Assembly: GCA_944381055.1 (NCBI GenBank)
Contig: CALWJQ010000084.1
Location: forward strand, 1 to 64,000
Reading direction: 5' to 3'
Length of the DNA stretch: 64,000 nt
DNA from: an uncultured Clostridia bacterium
GTDB taxonomy: Bacteria; Bacillota; Clostridia; Oscillospirales; Butyricicoccaceae
The notes beneath the pieces are model-generated. The model was not told where the DNA came from, ran no database searches, and saw only the letters and a program-made list of their open reading frames with translations. A program made the translations under genes and the position numbers. Below are positions 32,030-41,260 of the stretch, piece by piece; the stretch's first letter is position 1; every line of letters begins with the position of its first letter.

Positions 32030-33526
32030 TCAGTCCTCTGTCCAGCTGCCGGCGCGGGAAACGGCCTTTTCCCAGCCCTTCAGCAGCTGCGCCCGGCGCT
32101 GCGGATCCATATCCGGCTCGAACCTGCGGTCGACTGCCGGCCGCGCCGCCCCGCCGCCGGCCTTCCACACGCCGGACGTCAGCCCGGCCAGGGCGGCCGC
32201 GCCCAAAGCCGTCGTCTCAAGGCAGCGGGGCCGCACGATGGCGCGGTTCAGAATATCGGCCTGGAACTGCATCAAAAAGTCGTTGGCCGACGCGCCGCCG
32301 TCGACGCGCAGGGCGCTGAGACGCCCGCCGGCGTCCTGTTCCATGGCGCGCAGGACGTCGGCCGTCTGATAGGCGATGGACTCCAGCCCTGCGCGGATGA
32401 AGTGGCAGCGTCCGGCGCCGCGCGTCAGGCCGAAGACGGCGCCGCGGGCGCGCATGTCCCAGTGCGGCGCGCCCAGCCCTGTAAAGGCAGGCACGATATA
32501 GACCCCTGCGCTGTCGGGCACCTTGCGCGCAAAATACTCGCTGTCCGCCGCGTCTGAAATCAGCCCCATCTCGTCGCGCAGCCACTGCACGACCGCGCCG
32601 CCCACAAAGACGCTGCCCTCGAGGGCGTACTGGACCTTTTTCCCGTCTGTCGCGGCCAGTGTGGACAAAAGCCCGCCTTCTGACCGGCAAAGGCGCGCGC
32701 CGGTGTTCATCAGCAGGAAGCATCCGGTGCCGTAGGTGTTCTTGGCGTCGCCTTCGTCAACGCAGCCCTGGCCGAACAGCGCCGCCTGCTGCTCGCCCGC
32801 ACCACCGCGGCCGGGCACCCGAACCCCGCCGAGGTCTGCCGTACCGAAGTCTGCGCCCGACGGGCGCACTTCGGGCAGCATCTGCATGGGAATGTTGAGC
32901 GCGCGGCAGATGTCCTCGTCCCAGCACAGGCGCTCGATGTTGTACAGCATGGTGCGGCTGGCGTTGGTGCGGTCGGTCAGGTGCTCGCGCCCGCCCGTCA
33001 GCCGGTAGATGAGCCAGCTGTCCACCGTGCCGAACAGCAGCTCGCCGCGCTCGGCGCGCTTCTGCGCGCCCGGGACGTTGTCCAGAATCCACCGCAGCTT
33101 GGTCGCCGAAAAATACGCGTCCGGCAGCAGCCCCGTCGCGCGGCGGATCGTGTCGGTCAGTGCGCGGTCGCGCAAAATGGCGTCGCAGATCGCCGCCGTG
33201 CGCCGGCATTGCCACACCACGGCGTTGCAGACGGGCCGGCCGGTCTCTTTTTCCCACACTACGGTGGTTTCGCGCTGGTTGGCGATGCCGACAGCCGTCA
33301 GATCGGCCCCGGTCAGGCTGTTTTGCGCCAGGACTTCGGCCAGCGCGCCGTACTGCCCGGCGTAAATTTCCATCGGGTCGTGTTCAACCCAGCCGGGCGC
33401 CGGGTAATGCTGCGTCAGCTCGCGCTGCGCCATGCCAATGGGTTCCAGGTTCCCGTCAAACAGAATGGCCCGCGAGCTGGTCGTTCCCTGGTCGAGCGCC
33501 GCGATGATCGTCCTTTTCCGTTCCAT
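32030..33526 (-). CDS. glpK: Glycerol kinase with Asp-to-Glu change at the catalytic base position
   Basis: A 498-residue FGGY kinase that makes sn-glycerol 3-phosphate. Start ATG at 33526 ([20 protein letters not shown]) with GGGGGATGGCGGC upstream. Conserved pieces: [11 protein letters not shown] phosphate loop, NQRETTVVW (glycerol-binding Arg85-Glu86), DAYFSATKL (Tyr138), [14 protein letters not shown] and ADP-binding [15 protein letters not shown]. At the place where glycerol kinases have GDQQAALFG, the sequence is GEQQAALFG, Glu245 instead of the catalytic Asp, and the preceding loop is VPGRGGAG. No glpF or glpD is adjacent. Family certain, full activity uncertain. Confidence 0.93.
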   Translation of the reverse strand: MERKRTIIAALDQGTTSSRAILFDGNLEPIGMAQRELTQHYPAPGWVEHDPMEIYAGQYGALAEVLAQNSLTGADLTAVGIANQRETTVVWEKETGRPVCNAVVWQCRRTAAICDAILRDRALTDTIRRATGLLPDAYFSATKLRWILDNVPGAQKRAERGELLFGTVDSWLIYRLTGGREHLTDRTNASRTMLYNIERLCWDEDICRALNIPMQMLPEVRPSGADFGTADLGGVRVPGRGGAGEQQAALFGQGCVDEGDAKNTYGTGCFLLMNTGARLCRSEGGLLSTLAATDGKKVQYALEGSVFVGGAVVQWLRDEMGLISDAADSEYFARKVPDSAGVYIVPAFTGLGAPHWDMRARGAVFGLTRGAGRCHFIRAGLESIAYQTADVLRAMEQDAGGRLSALRVDGGASANDFLMQFQADILNRAIVRPRCLETTALGAAALAGLTSGVWKAGGGAARPAVDRRFEPDMDPQRRAQLLKGWEKAVSRAGSWTED

Positions 33527-33615
33527 GCCGCCATCCCCCTTTTTTGTTGATTCATTGTACCATAAAACAGGCACAAAAAACAGCCCCGGGCATATACTTT
33601 TTCGCAACAATATGC

Positions 33616-33621
33616 TATACT
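33616..33621 (+). promoter_or_regulatory. Extended -10 promoter of the serine hydrolase gene
   Basis: TGC-TATACT forms an extended -10 without a good -35, 31 bases before the start codon. Confidence 0.45.
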
Positions 33622-33652
33622 GTTTGTAACTCAATTTTCGGAGGTGTGTAAA

Positions 33653-35575
33653 ATGAACTGTACTCTCAGCGAAAAGCTGACCAACCTGGTGCGCGAGGCG
33701 GTCAGCCCCGACCTGACGGCTATTTCGTTCGCCCTGATGAAAGACGGCAGGGAACTGGCGGCCGGCGCCGTCGGCACGCTGGACGGGCGGCCCAGCCATC
33801 CGGCCAAAACGACCGACCTTTACAACATCGGCTCGATTTCCAAAGTCTATGTCACCGCCGCTGTCATGAAACTGGTTGAAATGGGCAAAATTGACCTGGA
33901 CGCCCCGGTCGTGCAGTATCTGCCGCGCTTTAAAATGGCCGACCCGCGCTATAAAGACATCACGGTGCGCATGTGCCTGTGCCACCAGAGCGGGCTGCCC
34001 GGCACCCACTGGAAAAACGGCTTTACGTACGCGTGGATCGACCACTACCACGAAGACGTTTACGACTACTTTGCCCACAGCCGCCTGAAAGCTGCGCCCG
34101 GCACCTACACCACCTATTGCAACGACGGCTTCACGCTGGCGGAAATGGTCGCCGCCGAGGTTTCGGGCATGGCTTTGTCCGACTTTTTGCGCAAGTACAT
34201 CCTGGCGCCCATCGGCGCGTTTTCGACCTGCGCTTCCGACCGCCTGCCCATCGGGCATGACCATGTGGTCATGAAAACGGCCCCCGGCATGGAATACCTG
34301 CCGGTCGTCGGCGCGGGCGGCATCAACAGCGACATGATGGACGTCTGCCGCTTCGGCAACAGCTTTTTGACCCATTCGGTGCTGTCGGCTGAGTCGTGCG
34401 CCGAGATGGCCAAGCCTCACGGTCTGCCCCAGCCCCCGCAGGACACCTTTTCCCATTACCTCGGCCTGGGCTGGGACCGCGTCGCTTTTGAAAGCAAAAT
34501 CTGCGATCTGGGCGAAGGCGTGCTGATGAAAAGCGGCGGCACGGTGCAGTTTTTGTCCTACCTTATCGTCTCGCCCAAGTACAACTTGGCGGCCGCCATT
34601 TCTGGCACGCCGGATACCAAAGCCGATCACCTCACCCTTTTGTGCCGCCTGATCACCGAAGCGCTTAAAGAAGAAGGGACCGACATTTCCATCCCGCCCG
34701 CCGCGCCGCAGCGCGACTTTTCGCCCATCCCCGCCGACATCAAGGAAAAATTCGCAGGCTACTACGCCATGCCGACCAGTCTCAGCCAGGTCGAGTTCGA
34801 AGGCGAAAAGCTCAATGTGTGGAACATTACCACCGGCGAAAAGCAGCCGCTTTTCACCGGGCTGCAGTACTGCGAAGGCCGTTTTTACAGCCCGCAGGGC
34901 GGGGAACTCGGGTTTGTCGAGCACAACGGCTTTAAGTACCTGTTCATGAGCAACGCCATGAAAGTCTTTGTGCCCGCCATGCAGAAGATCGAAAACCTCA
35001 GGCCGCTGACCGACGCGTGGAAAAAGCGCGACGGCCGCCAGTATTATTTCTGCGACGCCATGCCCGACGACATTATCTGGGGCATGAGCACCGCCATCTG
35101 CACGCTCAAGGTCTTCCCGCACGCCGAAGGCGTCATGCTGGCCTGCCTGCAAGCCAATCCCGACAACGGCATGCCTATGGTCATGCCGCTGGCCGTTGAA
35201 AACGACAACGTCAGCCGCATGTTCTTAAATGCGTCCGCCAGCGCGTCGCGCGATCAGTTTGCCGCCGAATTTTACGAAAAAGACGGCACCGAAGAAATGT
35301 ATCTGTGCGGTATGCGCTACCGCGATATCTCATACAACAAGCAGCCGCTCGAAACGGGCGACGTTGTCGCCGAATACGGGAAAACGCAGATCTTCGCAAT
35401 CCCCGAAGGCAAGCAGCCTGTCGTCTACGTGCCGGAAACGGGACGTCTGCTGCTGACCGACGCGGACCTGCACATTGTTTATGACAGCTACGCAGGCGGA
35501 TCGGTGCCCGCCGTTTCGGGCGGCTACGCCCTGTTTACCGGCCAGACGGGCGCGCGGTTCAGCGTCCTGCTGTAA
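33653..35575 (+). CDS. Serine hydrolase of the beta-lactamase/class C PBP family
   Basis: A 640-residue protein without signal peptide, hence probably cytosolic. The beta-lactamase domain (about 20-340) has SISK (nucleophile Ser and Lys, near residue 64), the [11 protein letters not shown] strand, and the YCN motif ([12 protein letters not shown]) that supplies the catalytic Tyr. It is followed by about 300 residues of beta-rich sequence (from [17 protein letters not shown]) as in ancillary domains of EstB/D-aminopeptidase-like members. Such enzymes cleave D-amino acid amides, peptides or esters. Start ATG at 33653 has GGAGG eight bases upstream. Substrate unknown. Confidence 0.87.
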   Translation: MNCTLSEKLTNLVREAVSPDLTAISFALMKDGRELAAGAVGTLDGRPSHPAKTTDLYNIGSISKVYVTAAVMKLVEMGKIDLDAPVVQYLPRFKMADPRYKDITVRMCLCHQSGLPGTHWKNGFTYAWIDHYHEDVYDYFAHSRLKAAPGTYTTYCNDGFTLAEMVAAEVSGMALSDFLRKYILAPIGAFSTCASDRLPIGHDHVVMKTAPGMEYLPVVGAGGINSDMMDVCRFGNSFLTHSVLSAESCAEMAKPHGLPQPPQDTFSHYLGLGWDRVAFESKICDLGEGVLMKSGGTVQFLSYLIVSPKYNLAAAISGTPDTKADHLTLLCRLITEALKEEGTDISIPPAAPQRDFSPIPADIKEKFAGYYAMPTSLSQVEFEGEKLNVWNITTGEKQPLFTGLQYCEGRFYSPQGGELGFVEHNGFKYLFMSNAMKVFVPAMQKIENLRPLTDAWKKRDGRQYYFCDAMPDDIIWGMSTAICTLKVFPHAEGVMLACLQANPDNGMPMVMPLAVENDNVSRMFLNASASASRDQFAAEFYEKDGTEEMYLCGMRYRDISYNKQPLETGDVVAEYGKTQIFAIPEGKQPVVYVPETGRLLLTDADLHIVYDSYAGGSVPAVSGGYALFTGQTGARFSVLL

Positions 35576-35596
35576 AACGACATTTTAAGCCTTCCA

Positions 35597-35628
35597 AAAA
35601 GCGCAGGGTCTTGCGGCCCTGCGCTTTT
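35597..35628 (+). terminator. Intrinsic terminator
   Basis: A perfect 12-bp stem AAAAGCGCAGGG/CCCTGCGCTTTT behind the serine hydrolase gene. Confidence 0.88.
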
Positions 35629-35695
35629 CCAGTGGTTCCCCTGTGAACGCGCCGCACCCGCCGGGCACGGGCCCGTCTGCGGCAGCTGAAAACGG

Positions 35696-35723
35696 TTGCT
35701 TTTTGCCCGCGCTGTGCTATAAT
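35696..35723 (+). promoter_or_regulatory. Promoter of the PQ-loop gene
   Basis: TTGCTT (35696-35701), 16-bp spacer, perfect TATAAT (35718-35723). Confidence 0.7.
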
Positions 35724-35751
35724 AGAGTCAAATGCCATTGGAGGGGATATG

Positions 35752-36039
35752 ATGTCTGAATTGCTCGAAATCTGCATGGTCGTGTGCTTTGGCCTTTCGT
35801 GGCCCATGTCGGTGCTCAAGTCCTACCGCGCGCGCACGGCCAAAGGGAAAAGCCTGTTCTTCCTCGTCATGATCTGCATCGGTTACGTCTGCGGCATTGC
35901 CGCCAAGCTGACGGCGCCGTCGTTCAAATGGTACGTGCTGTTTTTCTATGTGCTCAACCTTGTCATGGTGAGCTGCGATCTGCTGCTGTACTTCCGCAAC
36001 CGCCGGCTGGATCGGGAAAAAGCCGCCGGGCGGGCCTGA
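35752..36039 (+). CDS. Small PQ-loop / SemiSWEET-like membrane protein
   Basis: A 95-residue protein with three membrane helices: ICMVVCFGLSWPMSVLKSY (with a Pro-containing PQ-loop-like turn), LFFLVMICIGYVCGIAAKL and WYVLFFYVLNLVMVSCDLLLY. The RARTAKGKSLFF link is typical of this small family in Firmicutes; SemiSWEETs transport sugars as dimers of such triple-helix bundles. Start at the second of two adjacent ATGs gives the better distance from GGAGGGG. Monocistronic. Substrate unknown. Confidence 0.72.
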   Translation: MSELLEICMVVCFGLSWPMSVLKSYRARTAKGKSLFFLVMICIGYVCGIAAKLTAPSFKWYVLFFYVLNLVMVSCDLLLYFRNRRLDREKAAGRA

Positions 36040-36069
36040 GCGTTTATTTGTACATCTGCATACCACATA

Positions 36070-36095
36070 AGGCCGCTGCGTGCGGCCTCTTTTTT
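36070..36095 (+). terminator. Intrinsic terminator
   Basis: Stem AGGCCGC/GCGGCCT (36070-36076, 36082-36088) with a run of seven T at 36090-36096. Confidence 0.85.
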
Positions 36096-36134
36096 TGCCT
36101 TATCCCCATGTCGCAGCCCGCTTGCCCGGCCGCC

Positions 36135-36193
36135 TTGACTTCGCCCCCCCACCGGGGTATAATAAAATCAATCATCGTATACGAAGTGTATAC
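36135..36193 (+). promoter_or_regulatory. Promoter with tandem GTATAC operator
   Basis: TTGACT (36135-36140), 17-bp spacer with a C8 run, TATAAT (36158-36163). Just downstream, GTATAC-N5-GTATAC (36177-36182, 36188-36193) places two identical palindromes 11 bp apart, on one face of the helix, where a repressor would block initiation. Confidence 0.65.
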
Positions 36194-36216
36194 TTTTAAC
36201 AAAGGAGGTCCTCCGT

Positions 36217-37743
36217 ATGTCGTTCGCCCCTCCCCTTTCTTCGGCTTTTAACGAGACCAAAAACCGCTCGGCGGTCCTGTCGCCGCAGTCGGGCATGTGC
36301 TCGTTCTGCACCGCCGAGTGCCTCGGCACCTGCGAGCTGGGGCTTTCCGCCGTGCTCGGCGCGCGCGCCGTGTACCCCACCAACACCGGCGACAACCAGG
36401 TCGCCTCGGAAAAAGACTACCCCATTGACTTTTCCCATTTCAACATCAACGGCCGCGTTTTCGGCGCGCGCGGCGCGCAGCCGGACGGCGACAAGGCCAC
36501 GGTCTTCAATGTCGGGCTTGAACGCGTCTACGGCCGTGAAAACCCGGTCAAACTGGCCATGCCCGTCATCCTGCCCGCGCTCATCAAGCTCAACTGGCAG
36601 GATTACTTCGGTGGCGCCGCCATGGCCGGCGTATCCTGTGTCATCGGCGAAGGCTCGCCGGGCAAGGACGCCGGGCTGGTGATGGAAAACGGCAAAATCA
36701 CAAGCTTCCCCATGCTGGCCGGCATCCTGGACGCTTTCCGCCGGTATGACCGCGGCTATGGCCAGATCGTTTTGCAGTGCAACTGCGAAGACGACGCGCA
36801 GGGCCTGCCCGAGTACGCCATTGCAAAGCACGGCCTGACGGCGCTCGAGTTCAAGTTCGGCCAGTCCGCCAAAGGCACCCAGCCGGTGCAGGCGGTCAGC
36901 GGCGGGCTTGAGGGCGCGCTCAAAAAACAGGCCGCCGGCGCGCTGGTCCACCCCGATCCGTCGGATCCCGCGGTGCAGAAAGCTTACGCCGACGGCGTGT
37001 GCCCCAACTTCTATACATACGGCCGCCTGCCCATGTGGGACGAAACCTATTTTGTCCCGCGCGTGCGCGAACTGCGGCAGATGGGCCTGAAAAACGTCTA
37101 TTTCAAAATGGCCGGCTACGACCGTGCCGACCTTGAACACGTGCTGCGCATCGCCTGCATGGCAGGCGTTGACATGGTGACCTTTGACGGCGCGGGCGGC
37201 GGATCGGGTTACAGCCCGTGCAAAATGATGAACGAATGGGCGCTGCCCACCGTCTGCATGGAAGCCGCCATTGTCGACATCTGCAAAAAACTGACAGCCG
37301 AAGGGCTGGTTCTGCCCGCCATCACGGTGACCGGCGGCTTTGCCACCGAAGATCAGGTCTTTAAGGCCCTTGCTTTCGGCGCGCCCTACGTCACCGCCGT
37401 CGGCCTGTGCCGTGCCAGCATGGCAGCCGCCATGAGCGCCAAAAAAGCCGGCGAGCTCATCGCCCAGGGCAAAGTGCCGGCGCACCTGCAAAAATACGGG
37501 TCGACCGTGCAGGAAATCTTCGCCGATCTGCCCGATCTGCGCGCCCTGTACGGCAAACAGGCCGACGGTTTCTCCCCCGGCGCCATCGGCGTCTTCTCGT
37601 ACCTCAACCGCATCGCGTTCGGCCTGCGCCACTTCGGCGCGCTCAACCGCAAATTCGACGTGTCGCTGTGGAACAGGACCGACCTGATCCCCCTGACCCG
37701 CGACGCCCGCGATCTGATGCGCGGCGAATGGTTCAACTGGTAA
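36217..37743 (+). CDS. GltS-like FMN-binding protein with N-terminal cysteine cluster
   Basis: A 508-residue flavoprotein of the glutamate-synthase central-domain family. A Cys motif CSFCTAECLGTCELG (C28-x2-C31-x3-C35-x3-C39) near the N-terminus could hold an iron-sulfur cluster. The barrel follows with VSCVIGEGSPGKDAG, VKF-like GLTALEFKFGQSAKG (the K-x-G-Q-x-A-K-G FMN/substrate motif), VTFDGAGGGSGYSP (phosphate loop) and ITVTGGFATEDQVFKALAFG. It lacks the amidotransferase domain and the C-terminal CPxGI cluster motif of true GltB. Strong ribosome site AAAGGAGG. Probably an electron-transfer or amino-acid oxidoreductase; the exact reaction is not known. Confidence 0.83.
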   Translation: MSFAPPLSSAFNETKNRSAVLSPQSGMCSFCTAECLGTCELGLSAVLGARAVYPTNTGDNQVASEKDYPIDFSHFNINGRVFGARGAQPDGDKATVFNVGLERVYGRENPVKLAMPVILPALIKLNWQDYFGGAAMAGVSCVIGEGSPGKDAGLVMENGKITSFPMLAGILDAFRRYDRGYGQIVLQCNCEDDAQGLPEYAIAKHGLTALEFKFGQSAKGTQPVQAVSGGLEGALKKQAAGALVHPDPSDPAVQKAYADGVCPNFYTYGRLPMWDETYFVPRVRELRQMGLKNVYFKMAGYDRADLEHVLRIACMAGVDMVTFDGAGGGSGYSPCKMMNEWALPTVCMEAAIVDICKKLTAEGLVLPAITVTGGFATEDQVFKALAFGAPYVTAVGLCRASMAAAMSAKKAGELIAQGKVPAHLQKYGSTVQEIFADLPDLRALYGKQADGFSPGAIGVFSYLNRIAFGLRHFGALNRKFDVSLWNRTDLIPLTRDARDLMRGEWFNW

Positions 37744-37758
37744 CGCTTTCATATCATC

Positions 37759-37786
37759 AAAGCCGCGGCCGTCCGGCCGCGGCTTT
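37759..37786. terminator. Bidirectional terminator
   Basis: A perfect 12-bp stem AAAGCCGCGGCC/GGCCGCGGCTTT with GTCC loop between the convergent GltS-like and glycerate kinase genes. Confidence 0.85.
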
Positions 37787-37791
37787 TGCTT

Positions 37792-38907
37792 TTACAGCGC
37801 CATATCCTGCACGGCCTTTTCCACCAGTTCGGCGGTGTGCGTCATGGAATATTCCAGCGTGACGCCCGGGGCCATCAGCTCATGCACCGCTGAAAACCCG
37901 CACTGTTCGGCGCGCTCGGCGCCCTCGCCCCGGCTGCCGACAATGGCGGCGCAGCGCACGCCGTACTTTTTTGCCAGCCGTGCCGCTTCGACGGGCAGTT
38001 TCCCCATCAGCGACTGCCCGTTCATCTGCCCTTCGCCGGTGATCACAAGGTCAAACCCGCCGGTTTGCAGCAGCCGCTCGTACCCGGTGATCTCGTTGAC
38101 AATGGCAAAGCCGGGGCGCAGCTCGGCCCTCAGCAGCGCCATGAGCGCGGCTCCCATGCCGCCCGCCGCGCCTGCGCCCGGCGACGCGGCGACGCGCTTC
38201 CCCGCGGCCTGTTCGAGCAGATCGCCAAAGCGCGCCAGGATGGCGTCAAGCACCGGCACGTCCCCGGGGGCGGCTCCCTTTTGCGGGCCGAAAACGGCCG
38301 ACGCGCCCCGCGGCCCGCACAGCGGGCTGTCGACGTCGCAGGCAACGGTGAACCGGCAGCCGCGCAAACGCGGGTCGGCGCCTGACTTCTCGATGCGCGC
38401 CAGCGCCGCCACCCCGCCGGCCCCCGGCCCGATCGGCTTTCCAAGGCGGTCAAGCAGTCCAAAGCCCAGCGCCTGCAGCATCCCCGCGCCGCCGTCGTTG
38501 GTTGCGCTTCCGCCGATCCCCATGATGACGTGATCGCAGCCTTCGTCAAGCGCGGCGGTAATCAGCTGCCCTGTCCCGGCGCTCGTCGTGCGAAAGGGGT
38601 CGCGCTTTTCGGGCGGCACCAGGGGCAGCCCGGACGCGGCCGCCATCTCGATGACCGCCGTTTTCCCCAGCACGCCGAAAACCGCCTGCCGCGGTTCGCG
38701 CAGCGGCCCTGATACCGTTCGGGTGCAGTACCGCCCTTTTCCGGCCAGCACCAGCGCTTCCACCGTCCCTTCGCCGCCGTCCGCCATGGGCAGCTTGACG
38801 ATTTCCGCATCGGGCGCGCGGCGCAGCAGCGCTTTTTCAATGATTTCGCACAGCTCGCGCGATGTCGCGCTCCCCTTAAAAGAGTCGGGCGCAATGAGTA
38901 TTTTCAT
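37792..38907 (-). CDS. glxK: Glycerate kinase (GlxK/GarK type)
   Basis: A 371-residue kinase phosphorylating D-glycerate to 2-phosphoglycerate (or 3-phosphoglycerate). MKILIAPDSFKGSATSRELC is the classic opening, followed by LPMADGGEGTVEAL, the substrate/phosphate loop MGIGGSATNDGGAGMLQALG, and LVITGEGQMNGQSLMGKLP. The start is the ATG at 38907 behind AAAGGATGCGGCAGC. It lies 1.2 kb from a tartrate/D-malate-type dehydrogenase gene on the same strand, which could supply glycerate. Motifs all intact. Confidence 0.95.
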   Translation of the reverse strand: MKILIAPDSFKGSATSRELCEIIEKALLRRAPDAEIVKLPMADGGEGTVEALVLAGKGRYCTRTVSGPLREPRQAVFGVLGKTAVIEMAAASGLPLVPPEKRDPFRTTSAGTGQLITAALDEGCDHVIMGIGGSATNDGGAGMLQALGFGLLDRLGKPIGPGAGGVAALARIEKSGADPRLRGCRFTVACDVDSPLCGPRGASAVFGPQKGAAPGDVPVLDAILARFGDLLEQAAGKRVAASPGAGAAGGMGAALMALLRAELRPGFAIVNEITGYERLLQTGGFDLVITGEGQMNGQSLMGKLPVEAARLAKKYGVRCAAIVGSRGEGAERAEQCGFSAVHELMAPGVTLEYSMTHTAELVEKAVQDMAL

Positions 38908-38976
38908 GCTGCCGCATCCTTTCTTTTGCATCTGTTCCGGCGCAAAATACCGTTTCCCCTGTCATGCCGTACGGCT

Positions 38977-40050
38977 TTACAGCCCCATGGCTGCAAAGTA
39001 TTTCCGATTGTGCAGGTAAGCCGGCGACTGCGGCCTGAGCGCGCCGGCCAGCTCGTTGTACCGCGCCGCCCCGGCGTGATCCCCCATGCGGTCCAGACAA
39101 ACGCAAAGCTGCATCAGGGGAATAAACCCATGGCAGCCGGGCACGACAAAGGCGCCGGATCGGTCGTCTGCCGGGCGCTGCAGCGCAGTCTGGTACCAGA
39201 ACGCCGCCGTTTCGGGCTGGTTTTCCTCCAGGAACCACGCTCCCAGCCGGCAGCACAGCTCCGCCCGCGGCGGGCCGAAACACAGCGCGCGCAGCAGCGC
39301 CGCCGACGCCTTTGTTCGTTCCCCCTGCGCGGCGTAGCAGTCGCACAGCTGGCCGCAGGCGTCGATCAGGTTAGGGGCCCAGCCCTCGCCCCGATCGATC
39401 AGCCGTTCAAACACGGCCGCCGCCCGCGCCGTTTCCCCTGCTTCACACAGTTCGCGCCCGTAGTAAAACTGCTGGCGCGCATCCAAAGTCTCGCCGCGCC
39501 CGAGCATCCGCTCAAAAATGCGCAGGTTGCGCCCCGGTTCGGACGGTTTGCACTTGCGGTGCTCGACGGCAGCTTTGCTGTAAAGGATCTTGCCTTGCGG
39601 CGCGATGACCTCGTGCACCGCGCCGACCCACCGCAGCCCGGCGGCGCGCCGGATCATCCGCTCGCGGCAGTAGACGAAAGCCGGCGCGCCGGTTTCGTCA
39701 AACGCCGTGTGGTACGGCATCATGACGACATCGGTGTCCGGCGGCATTTCACGCTTTAAACGCCCGATTTCACGCGCGCTTTCCCCGGGCAGCACATCGT
39801 CGGCGTCCAGCCACAGGCAGTAATCGCACGCCGCCCGGGAAAACGAAAAATTGCGCGCCGCCGCGAAGTCGTCAATCCAGTCGAAATGATAAATCCTGTT
39901 TGTATATTTTTCGGCAATTTCTACGGTTTTATCGACAGAACCCGTGTCGACGATGACGATTTCGTCGGCGATCGGAGCCGCCGAACACAGGCAGCGATCG
40001 AGCGTCTGTTCTTCGTCCCGCACGATCATGCACAGGCTGATGGTATTCAT
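38977..40050 (-). CDS. Family 2 glycosyltransferase with TPR-like C-terminus
   Basis: A 357-residue protein. Residues 1-200 are a GT-A domain: ISLCMIVRDEEQTLDRCL, EIVIVDTGSVDKTVEIA, DFAAARNFSF and LWLDADDVLPG with the DxD metal site, then RWVGAVHEVI. Residues about 205-345 are helical repeats with TPR character (AARAAAVFERLIDRGEGW, EENQPETAAFWYQTAL). This architecture is the SunS/tetratricopeptide type, which glycosylates proteins or peptides. No membrane segments. Position between glycerate kinase and dehydrogenase genes gives no functional hint. Confidence 0.88.
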   Translation of the reverse strand: MNTISLCMIVRDEEQTLDRCLCSAAPIADEIVIVDTGSVDKTVEIAEKYTNRIYHFDWIDDFAAARNFSFSRAACDYCLWLDADDVLPGESAREIGRLKREMPPDTDVVMMPYHTAFDETGAPAFVYCRERMIRRAAGLRWVGAVHEVIAPQGKILYSKAAVEHRKCKPSEPGRNLRIFERMLGRGETLDARQQFYYGRELCEAGETARAAAVFERLIDRGEGWAPNLIDACGQLCDCYAAQGERTKASAALLRALCFGPPRAELCCRLGAWFLEENQPETAAFWYQTALQRPADDRSGAFVVPGCHGFIPLMQLCVCLDRMGDHAGAARYNELAGALRPQSPAYLHNRKYFAAMGL

Positions 40051-40088
40051 GCAATCCCTCCTGCCATCAGCCTATGCGTTTGCCCGTT

Positions 40089-41153
40089 TTACCGCCCCAG
40101 CGCCTGCGCCACGGCGTCGCCTGCCTGCGCCGTCGTCGCATGGCCGCCCATGTCGGGCGTCAGGGCCGTTTTGCACTGCAAGACCGACTCCATGGCGCCA
40201 AGCACCCGCGCGCCCCAGTCTTCATGCCCGAAAAAGTCCAGGATCTGGCTGGCCGACCAGATGGCGGCCATGGGGTTGGCCGTGCCCGTGCCGGCGATGT
40301 CGGGCGCCGAACCGTGGATGGGTTCGAACATCGACGGGAAGCGCCGTTCGGGGTTGATGTTTGCCCCCGCCGCCAGGCCGATGCCGCCGGCGATTGCCGC
40401 GCCCAGGTCGGTCAGGATGTCGCCGAACAGGTTGGACGCCACGACGATTTCGAACCGCTCGGGGTGGGTCACCATCAACATGCTGGCCGCGTCGACGAGC
40501 AGGGTTTTGGTCGGGACATCGGGGTATTCGCGGCCGATTTCATGAAAAATTTCATCCCAGTAGACCATAGAATAGTTGAGCGCGTTGCTCTTGCTGATGC
40601 TGGTCAGGCTTTTTTTCTGCGCCCGCGCCAGCTCGTAGGCATAGCGGATGACGCGGCTCGTGCCGCGGCGCGAAAACACGCCGGTCTGCGTGACGAACTC
40701 AGACTCCTGCCCCGCATACATCCTGCCGCCCAGACCGGCGTATTCGCCTTCGCTGTTCTCGCGGACGAAGATCATGTCAATATCCTCGCGCCGGACGTTT
40801 TTGAGCGGGGTTTCGGCGCCGCGCAGAAGGCGGATGGGACGCAGGTTGATGTACTGATCAAAGCCGCGGCGGATGGCGAGCAACAGCCCGTGCAGCGACA
40901 CGTTGTCAGGCACCGACGGGTCGCCGACCGCGCCGAGGAAGACGGCGTCAAATCGCCGCAGCTGGTCAAGCCCGTCTTCCGGCATCATACGGCCGGTTCG
41001 GTGATAATAGCCGCAGCCCCACGGCAGCTCGGTAAAAGCAAAGGAAAACCCGCCGTCAAGCTCTGCGGCGCGCCGCAAGATCTTGACGCCTTCTCTCGCG
41101 ACCTCGGGACCGATTCCGTCGCCGCCGATGACGGCAATTTGATATTCTTTCAT
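40089..41153 (-). CDS. Isocitrate/isopropylmalate dehydrogenase family, tartrate or D-malate dehydrogenase type
   Basis: A 354-residue NAD-dependent beta-decarboxylating dehydrogenase. IAVIGGDGIGPEVAREGVKIL opens the fold; LPWGCGYYHRTGRMMPEDGL and YINLRPIRLLRG match tartrate/D-malate dehydrogenases (DmlA/TtuC) more than LeuB; FVRENSEGEYAGLGGRMY carries substrate Arg/Glu; the Lys/Tyr pair is in SISKSNALNYS; metal Asps are in VDAASMLMV and NLFGDILTDLGAA; NAD site EPIHGSAPDIAGTGTANP. TDH of this type can convert meso-tartrate to D-glycerate, which the nearby glycerate kinase could use. LeuB cannot be fully excluded, but no leu genes are adjacent. Confidence 0.83.
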   Translation of the reverse strand: MKEYQIAVIGGDGIGPEVAREGVKILRRAAELDGGFSFAFTELPWGCGYYHRTGRMMPEDGLDQLRRFDAVFLGAVGDPSVPDNVSLHGLLLAIRRGFDQYINLRPIRLLRGAETPLKNVRREDIDMIFVRENSEGEYAGLGGRMYAGQESEFVTQTGVFSRRGTSRVIRYAYELARAQKKSLTSISKSNALNYSMVYWDEIFHEIGREYPDVPTKTLLVDAASMLMVTHPERFEIVVASNLFGDILTDLGAAIAGGIGLAAGANINPERRFPSMFEPIHGSAPDIAGTGTANPMAAIWSASQILDFFGHEDWGARVLGAMESVLQCKTALTPDMGGHATTAQAGDAVAQALGR

Positions 41154-41260
41154 ATAACCACTCCTGACCCTGTTGATTTGATTTTTATTTTATCACGAAA
41201 GAACAATAAAAAACAATCGTGCGGCGCATGTCCGCACGATTTGTCTTTGCAAAACAGATT

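Noticed and set aside
33527-35152. 540-codon N-terminal extension of glpK
   Set aside because: Antisense to the serine hydrolase gene and crosses both promoters; the glycerol kinase family starts at 33526.
36196-37752. 518-codon minus-strand frame opposite the GltS-like gene
   Set aside because: Antisense mirror without ribosome site; the plus-strand frame has all the family motifs.
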